Assembly (NCBI GenBank): GCA_903951425.1
Contig: CAJBBX010000005.1
Location: 1 to 64,000, forward strand
Reading direction: 5' to 3'
DNA length: 64,000 nt
Source: an uncultured Chthonomonas sp.
Lineage (GTDB): Bacteria; Armatimonadota; Chthonomonadetes; Chthonomonadales; CAJBBX01
Both the position numbers and the translations under genes were made by a program. The stretch's first letter is position 1. Every line of letters begins with the position of its first letter. Below the pieces are notes generated by a model. It did no database searches, was not told the DNA's origin, and was given only the letters and a program-made list of their open reading frames with translations. Positions 60,754-64,000 of the stretch are shown piece by piece.

Positions 60754-62073
60754 TTGCATCCAAGAACCCGGGGCGTATACTTGGCCGTCGGCCTCTTCGC
60801 GTGCTCAGCCCCACGGCTCGCAGGCCAGGCGGTCCCTCAGACCGGTGTTGCGTCCGCGTCGTCCCCGCCGACCCCGCTCACGATAGAAGATGCTGTGCAC
60901 ACTGCCTTGCGTCACAGTCCCATTGCCCAGTCCATCCGGTCGGCGCGAGCGGCCTCGCTTGCGGCGGCAGAGCGCGACAGGCCCGTGGCACGTCCGGTGG
61001 CGACGTTCCGGGCAGGCGGAGGCGTGCAGGGGCCTGAACCCGGTCCGGGACTGGCTCAGTCACTCCTTCCGGCGCGAACCTGGAGCCTTGGCCTCTCCGC
61101 CGAGCAGGTAGTCCTCCATGCCGGCGCCGGCGACGCCGCAGCCAGGTACCGCGCCTTGCGCCGCATTGCCGACGCCGAAGCGGCGGCGGCGCTCAGTGAC
61201 GCGCTCCACGAGCTCCGCTTGGCGTTTATAGCGGCCCATCTCGCCGACCAGATGACGGCCATCGCAGACACAGGCGTTGAGATGGCCCGCGCCCACTTCG
61301 GCCTCGTGAAGGAGATGGCCGAGGCCGGCCAGATACCCCGCCGCGATATCGATGCCACGGACGCCGAAGTGGCGCAAGCCGAGCAGGGACTGATCCGGGC
61401 TCGCAACGGGCGCCGTCTGGCTCGCGGCAATCTGGCTCGGCTGATGGGTCGTATTGAGGCCGTGTCGGAGCCGTTAGCCAATCCCGGCCTGCATGCACTG
61501 GCCCGGTCGGAGTGCCGCCCTTGTCCCGAAGTGGGGCTTCTGGAGGCTCAGCTGGCCTCAGCGCGCACCGGCGGGAGGCTGGCGGCTACGCAGCGTGCGC
61601 CCGAGCTAGCGGCCGTCGCCACGGCCAGCGCCCAACCGGAGACGCCACTCATCGGTCCGACCTATGCCGCGCTGGGCCTGCGCCTGACCTGGAAGCTCCT
61701 CGACGGCGGCGCCTCGCGCATCGACCGGGCGGAGGCGCGGGCGCGAGCAGACCAACTCAGCGCGCTACTGGAGGGGACCCGGCGCTCATTGGCGCTGCAG
61801 TGGGACAAGGCCGTGGCCGACGCAGAGGACGCCGCCGCCGCTCTCCGCACCGCTGAGCGCCAGGTTGCCTCGGCGTGGTCCGCGCTGGAGGTGACGCTGG
61901 CGCGCTACCGCGAGCGGATGGCCCCGGAGATTGAACTGAGCGGCGCCCGGCTGGCGGTGGCCCGCGCCCAGGGCAACGTGGCCCAGGCACGGGCCGCCCT
62001 GCAGGGCGCCTACGCCGACCAGCGCCATGCGGCCGCACTGGATGCCGATCTGCCTCAGGAGCCGAGACCATGA
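60754..62073 (+). CDS. TolC-family outer-membrane efflux channel
   Basis: 439 residues. Signal-like N-terminus, then two TolC/OEP repeats of long helices: TIEDAVHTALRHSPIAQSIRSARAASLAAAERD, GQIPRRDIDATDAEVAQAEQGLIRARNGRRLARGNLARLMG, and in the second half LGLRLTWKLLDGGASRIDRAEARARADQ. Start is uncertain: TTG 60754 gives the full signal region but a TTGCAT-16-TATACT promoter-like pair overlaps it, so TTG 60781 is possible. ATGA overlap with the next gene. Confidence 0.88.
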   Translation: MHPRTRGVYLAVGLFACSAPRLAGQAVPQTGVASASSPPTPLTIEDAVHTALRHSPIAQSIRSARAASLAAAERDRPVARPVATFRAGGGVQGPEPGPGLAQSLLPARTWSLGLSAEQVVLHAGAGDAAARYRALRRIADAEAAAALSDALHELRLAFIAAHLADQMTAIADTGVEMARAHFGLVKEMAEAGQIPRRDIDATDAEVAQAEQGLIRARNGRRLARGNLARLMGRIEAVSEPLANPGLHALARSECRPCPEVGLLEAQLASARTGGRLAATQRAPELAAVATASAQPETPLIGPTYAALGLRLTWKLLDGGASRIDRAEARARADQLSALLEGTRRSLALQWDKAVADAEDAAAALRTAERQVASAWSALEVTLARYRERMAPEIELSGARLAVARAQGNVAQARAALQGAYADQRHAAALDADLPQEPRP

Positions 62074-63599
62074 GGCGCGTGCTTGGCGTTGCGCTTCTGG
62101 TCGCTTGTGTGGTCGGCGCGGCAGCGTTCTATGTCTCGATGCGAAATCAGGCCGCGCGGCCCCCAGCGTCTCACACAGGGGCCACCGCGGGGCAGCCTGC
62201 AATCGTCGAGGTCTGTCCTCCGGAGCCCGCAGAAGTGGGCCGGCGCGTCGAAGTGCTGGGTCGGGTCGTGCCCGCTGCCGAGGCTGCCATCAGCGCCAAG
62301 GTTCCTTCTCGCATCGTTAAGGTGCTCATTGCTGAGGGTGACACGGTGGCGGTCGGGCAGAAGCTGGTAACGCTTGACCTGGGCGACCTTGCCGCCCAGG
62401 TGGGCGGCGCGGAAGCAGGATGGGCGGCCGCACGCGCCGTGGACCGCAAGGCTCGTGCGGGTCGTGACGCCCGGGCCACCGAAATGGACGCGGCTCTGAG
62501 CCAAACGGAGGCCGGGTTGGCTGTTGCCCGTGCCAAGCTGAAGCAGGCCGAGCTGGCCGTCGAGCTCGGAGCCGACGCGGCCGGTTCCGATGCTGATCGG
62601 GCCGAGGCGGGCGTCCTGCAGGCCAAGGCAGGGGTAGACCAGGCGCGCGTGGGGCTGCGCGTCGCGGCTGAGACCGCGGAGCGGCTGGAGCGGCTCCACA
62701 AGGTTGGGGGCATCGCCCTTGCGCACCTTCAGGGCGCCCGGGCACAGGCCGACATCGCGCAGTCGCAGCTTGACCTCGCCGAGGCAGCGCTGAAGGCGGC
62801 CCAGGCAGCTGCGGCTCCGGCACGTCGCGCCGCCCGGTTGCGAGGCAAGGTCAACGAGGCCGATCTGGAGGCCGCCCACGCCGGTGTACGTCTGGCAGAG
62901 CAGGCTGTTGCGTACGCCCGTAAGGCCCGCGGCCAGGCGCTCGATGTTGCCTCCGCCGATATGGCAGCTGCTGCGGCGCAATCCGCTCAGGCTCGTGCCG
63001 GTGTGCGTCAGGCACGGGCAAGCGTGGGAACTGACTCGATCGACTCCCCCATCACCGGCGTGGTGACCGGCCTCACCGCCGTGGCCGGCGAGTACGCCCA
63101 GCCCGGCATGGCCCTCATGCGGATCGCGTCCCCTGCCGCTCGTGCCGTCGAGGCGCCGGTGAGCCTTCGGACGGCGCGGCGCCTACGCGTGGGTTCCACC
63201 TGCAGGATCGTCGGGGCGACCGGCGGCGCCGTATCCGCGATCGTGGAGCGCGTGGGTCCGCTCGTCTCCCGCGACGGCCGGACCATACTGGTGCGCGTAG
63301 CCCTGACGCGACCGGCGCCGGGCCTCGGTCCCGGGCAGTCGGCTCGCGTCGTCCTGTCGGCGTCGCCTGAGCCCGGTGCAGTGCAGGTTCCCGCCACGGC
63401 GGTTCAGACCGATGGCCCAGACGCTGTCGTGTTCGTCCTGGACGCGGCGTCAGGGCGTGTCCGTCGCCGAACGGTGGGCGTCGTCGACGCGTCAGCGGCG
63501 ACCGCGACGGTCACCGGGCTCACTCCGACCGAGAGGATCGTGGCGCAACCGCCGCAGGGCCTAGAGGACGGTGACCGCGTGACGGCCGAGCGGCAGTGA
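62070..63599 (+). CDS. RND efflux periplasmic adaptor (HlyD/MFP family)
   Basis: 509 residues, long for the family (about 380-420). Membrane/signal helix (about 4-22), lipoyl half EVLGRVVPAAEAAISAKVPSRIVKVLIAEGDTVAVGQKLVTLD, an extended Ala-rich coiled-coil hairpin (about 110-310), second lipoyl half SIDSPITGVVTGLTAVAGEYAQPGMALMRI, then beta-barrel and membrane-proximal domains. The long hairpin explains the size. Joins TolC (upstream, ATGA) and the RND pump (downstream, 34-bp gap). Confidence 0.92.
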   Translation: MRRVLGVALLVACVVGAAAFYVSMRNQAARPPASHTGATAGQPAIVEVCPPEPAEVGRRVEVLGRVVPAAEAAISAKVPSRIVKVLIAEGDTVAVGQKLVTLDLGDLAAQVGGAEAGWAAARAVDRKARAGRDARATEMDAALSQTEAGLAVARAKLKQAELAVELGADAAGSDADRAEAGVLQAKAGVDQARVGLRVAAETAERLERLHKVGGIALAHLQGARAQADIAQSQLDLAEAALKAAQAAAAPARRAARLRGKVNEADLEAAHAGVRLAEQAVAYARKARGQALDVASADMAAAAAQSAQARAGVRQARASVGTDSIDSPITGVVTGLTAVAGEYAQPGMALMRIASPAARAVEAPVSLRTARRLRVGSTCRIVGATGGAVSAIVERVGPLVSRDGRTILVRVALTRPAPGLGPGQSARVVLSASPEPGAVQVPATAVQTDGPDAVVFVLDAASGRVRRRTVGVVDASAATATVTGLTPTERIVAQPPQGLEDGDRVTAERQ

Positions 63600-63633
63600 G
63601 CGGGCACGCCTCCATGATCAGGGTGCGCCGTCC

Positions 63634-64000
63634 ATGTGGCTGACACGGCTGGCCATCGGTCGCCCGATCGTCATCTGGATGTGCCTGGCGGCCATCGCTG
63701 TGCTGGGAACACTCTCGTACTTTCGGCTGCCGGCGGAGCTGAATCCGAAGGTGGATATTCCGACTTTGACGGTGGTGACGGTCTACCCCGGTGCAGGTCC
63801 GACGGAGGTGGAATCCTCCGTGACACGGCCCATCGAGGACGCCGTCGGCGCGGCTCCCGGGCTTCGGGATATCTACTCCAGCTCGCAGGAATCGCTCTCC
63901 GTAATCAGCCTCGACCTGGCGGTCGGCACGGACCTGGATCAGGCGCAGACCATGGTTCGTGAACGGATCGAGCTGGCTCGGGCTACGTTGCCGGAGGGTG
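63634..64000 (+). CDS. RND-type efflux pump (AcrB family), N-terminal part
   Basis: 122 codons to the window end, no stop. Membrane helix 1 (IGRPIVIWMCLAAIAVLGTL), FRLPAELNPKVDIPTLTVVTVYPGAGPTEVESSVTRPIEDAVGA, then YSSSQESLSVISLDLAVGTDLDQAQTMVRERIELA: the standard start of RND/HAE1 pumps. ATG at 63634. With TolC and the adaptor it forms a tripartite exporter; substrate unknown. Confidence 0.93.
   Translation, partial: MWLTRLAIGRPIVIWMCLAAIAVLGTLSYFRLPAELNPKVDIPTLTVVTVYPGAGPTEVESSVTRPIEDAVGAAPGLRDIYSSSQESLSVISLDLAVGTDLDQAQTMVRERIELARATLPEG

Overview
The window is 64 kb of GC-rich bacterial DNA, coding-dense on both strands, with no gene-free stretch above about 220 bp and no insertion sequence, prophage, CRISPR array or rRNA that I could see. 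The organism is a diderm. The genes include an SLH-domain/OprO-P type porin, a small beta-barrel protein ending in Phe, a TolC-like channel with an RND pump, and a periplasmic alpha-2-macroglobulin. Quinone and cell-wall genes point to menaquinone (menG/ubiE with a long-chain prenyl diphosphate synthase). The split glycine decarboxylase (GcvPA/GcvPB), the SLH-porin and the high GC fit Armatimonadota or a neighbouring lineage. That placement is inference from gene content; no rRNA is present to confirm it.

Layout. 1-7.0 kb (+): the end of an ABC ATPase with a hybrid appearance, an LmeA/DUF2993 protein, the glycine cleavage operon gcvT-gcvH-gcvPA-gcvPB with a lipoate ligase, then a single-domain response regulator and a one-helix small protein, closed by a perfect hairpin. 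7.1-11.4 kb (-): guaA-hpt-rho-bifunctional nuclease from a consensus promoter. 11.4-12.5 kb (+): a MocA-like oxidoreductase. 12.4-19.3 kb (-): hisD-hisB-hisH-hisA, two paralogous small membrane/coiled-coil proteins, sucD, mdh and an IMPase-family gene in one run. 19.3-19.6 kb: tRNA-Gly, tRNA-Arg and tRNA-His. 19.6-21.6 kb (-): secG, two TatA/B genes and a PfkB kinase, then tRNA-Leu (+). 21.8-25.3 kb (-): an RbsB/RbsC-like sugar uptake pair without its ATPase, followed by a TolB-like propeller protein. 25.5-34.5 kb (+): polytopic membrane protein, alpha-2-macroglobulin, VanW, GH4 alpha-galactosidase-like enzyme and coaX. 34.5-37.5 kb: an unrecognised protein, an LTxxQ-repeat secreted protein and threonine aldolase.

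37.5-46.3 kb (+) is the clearest functional block. A PHO-box-like triple direct repeat lies upstream of porin - pstS - pstS - pstC - pstA - BON lipoprotein - pstB - phoP/phoB - phoR. Outer-membrane entry, periplasmic capture, inner-membrane import and the two-component sensor are all in one apparent transcription unit, followed by ybeY, a UdpK-PAP2 fusion and a CNNM/CBS protein. 49-51.6 kb (-): an NTF2-like secreted protein, two TrkA-type proteins and a STAS-USP fusion. 51.7-54 kb (+): a UxaA-family dehydratase and a membrane protein. 54-60 kb: small OMP (-), menG/ubiE, prenyl synthase, HAD phosphatase, GNAT, larC, zinc-ribbon protein (+) and GtrA (-). 60.6-64 kb (+): tRNA-Glu and a tripartite RND efflux operon that runs off the window end.

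Genes within operons are tightly packed. At eleven junctions the stop and the next start share a four-base NTGA, often with TTG or GTG starts, which suggests pervasive translational coupling.
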